A stretch of DNA of 6,488 nucleotides from Anaerotignum sp. (GTDB taxonomy: Bacteria > Bacillota > Clostridia > Lachnospirales > Anaerotignaceae), in contig JAFRZQ010000265.1 of NCBI GenBank assembly GCA_017442465.1, positions 1 through 6,488 of the forward strand, written 5' to 3'. Under the pieces are notes generated by a model. It was not told where the DNA came from and searched no databases. It saw nothing but the letters and a program-made list of their open reading frames with translations. Position numbers and translations under genes: made by a program. Shown here piece by piece: positions 5,869 through 6,488 of this stretch; position 1 is the stretch's first letter; the number at the start of each line of letters is the position of its first letter.

Positions 5869-6488
5869 ATGGATGCGATTTTTCAGAATATATGGGAAAT
5901 GAGTTTGTTTGCCATTCCTGTCATTCTTGTTTTTGCTCTTTTATCAAACAAATTGGGGAAAAGATACGGGGCGAAATGGAGATATTTGCTGTGGATGGTT
6001 ATAGCGATCAGACTTTGCATTCCTGTGCAGATCGACCTGCCGGAACCCATGATGGGAATGCGGGTGGAGGTGCCCTCTGTACAGAATGGCGCAAGAGAAG
6101 TGCTGGAAGCGAAAAATCCAGAATACCTTGTCCAGAGTGATGCAGATAAAGAAATGATGAAAGAAATGCGGGAGACAATGTCAGAAGCCAATGCATATAT
6201 GCTCCATGTGGATTTTAGTGTGCCGGATGACCATGACTTTTTTGATTTCTTTCTGGCTTATCCCGATGTACTGTGGCTGATCGGCGTTTTGGCATTTTTG
6301 ATCTGGCAGGGATGGAAATACAGCAGTTTCAAAAAAATGCTGAAAAGAAACCGCAGAAAGGTCATGGATGCGGCGGTTCTGGATTGCTATTTTACCCTTT
6401 GCAGGGAAATGGGGCTGAAAAAACGGCCGGAGATTTATTTTTGCGAACCATTGCCCAGTCCTTTGTGTGTGGGATTTTTCCATCCTAC
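5869..6488 (+). CDS. BlaR1/MecR1-like M56 membrane metallopeptidase, N-terminal part (3' end outside window)
   Basis: The frame is open to the right edge, giving 206 residues of a protein that is usually 350-700 long. It is the membrane-embedded sensor-protease partner of BlaI-type repressors, which inactivates the repressor on receiving a signal. Hydrophobic segments are seen at about residues 11-26, 39-54 and 126-148, matching the first three membrane helices of the family. A charged loop of about 70 residues between helices 2 and 3 would face outside. After a basic stretch (KKMLKRNRRK) comes the start of the cytoplasmic M56 domain, with PSPLCVGFFHP (196-206) matching the family block that precedes the zinc site. 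The HExxH motif, the fourth helix and any sensor domain lie beyond the window, so whether it has a penicillin-binding sensor cannot be told. Confidence 0.88.
   Translation, partial: MDAIFQNIWEMSLFAIPVILVFALLSNKLGKRYGAKWRYLLWMVIAIRLCIPVQIDLPEPMMGMRVEVPSVQNGAREVLEAKNPEYLVQSDADKEMMKEMRETMSEANAYMLHVDFSVPDDHDFFDFFLAYPDVLWLIGVLAFLIWQGWKYSSFKKMLKRNRRKVMDAAVLDCYFTLCREMGLKKRPEIYFCEPLPSPLCVGFFHP

Noticed and set aside
1..6488. CRISPR array, tRNA or rRNA genes, insertion sequences, phage genes
   Set aside because: No spaced direct repeats, no cloverleaf, no transposase or integrase motifs were found. The window is explained by seven protein genes and short intergenic regions.

Overview
This window looks like chromosomal DNA from a low-to-moderate GC Firmicute, most likely an anaerobic member of the Clostridia. 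The reasons are a bacterial V-type (A/V-ATPase) operon, an ammonia-dependent asparagine synthetase, strong AGGAGG-like ribosome binding sites, and a BlaI/M56 regulatory pair with a canonical TACA-N2-TGTA operator. I cannot name the species from sequence reading alone.

Positions 1-3095 hold the 3' end of a V-type ATPase operon on the + strand: the C-terminal part of catalytic subunit A, the complete non-catalytic subunit B (overlapping A by ATGA), and the complete central-stalk subunit D (GTG start, 6 nt after B). The order A-B-D is the usual end of such operons (typically I-K-E-C-F-A-B-D), and a strong intrinsic terminator follows D. Together these proteins make the soluble V1 motor: A3B3 hydrolyses or makes ATP and D is the rotor shaft. 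The ion-translocating parts must lie upstream of the window.

Positions 3194-4264 hold a lone family-2 glycosyltransferase with a C-terminal TPR-like helical region, related in architecture to SunS-type enzymes. It converges on asnA (minus strand, 4307-5314). The 42-nt gap between their stop codons is almost entirely one hairpin that appears to terminate transcription in both directions.

Positions 5315-5482 form a compact divergent control region. A consensus sigma-A promoter with an extended -10 drives asnA leftward, and a near-perfect TTGACA-17-TATGAT promoter drives a blaI-like repressor and a blaR1/mecR1-like M56 membrane protease rightward. A perfect 20-bp inverted repeat places two BlaI-type operators 32 bp apart, one on the promoter and one in the 5' leader next to the ribosome binding site. 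This predicts autorepression, relieved when the M56 protein senses an unknown signal. The M56 gene runs off the right edge before its metalloprotease motif.

Most of the window is ordinary core genome. The least explained parts are the BlaI/M56 control region (with a possible third operator half-site at the asnA start), the orphan glycosyltransferase, and a Cys/His tail on subunit D.
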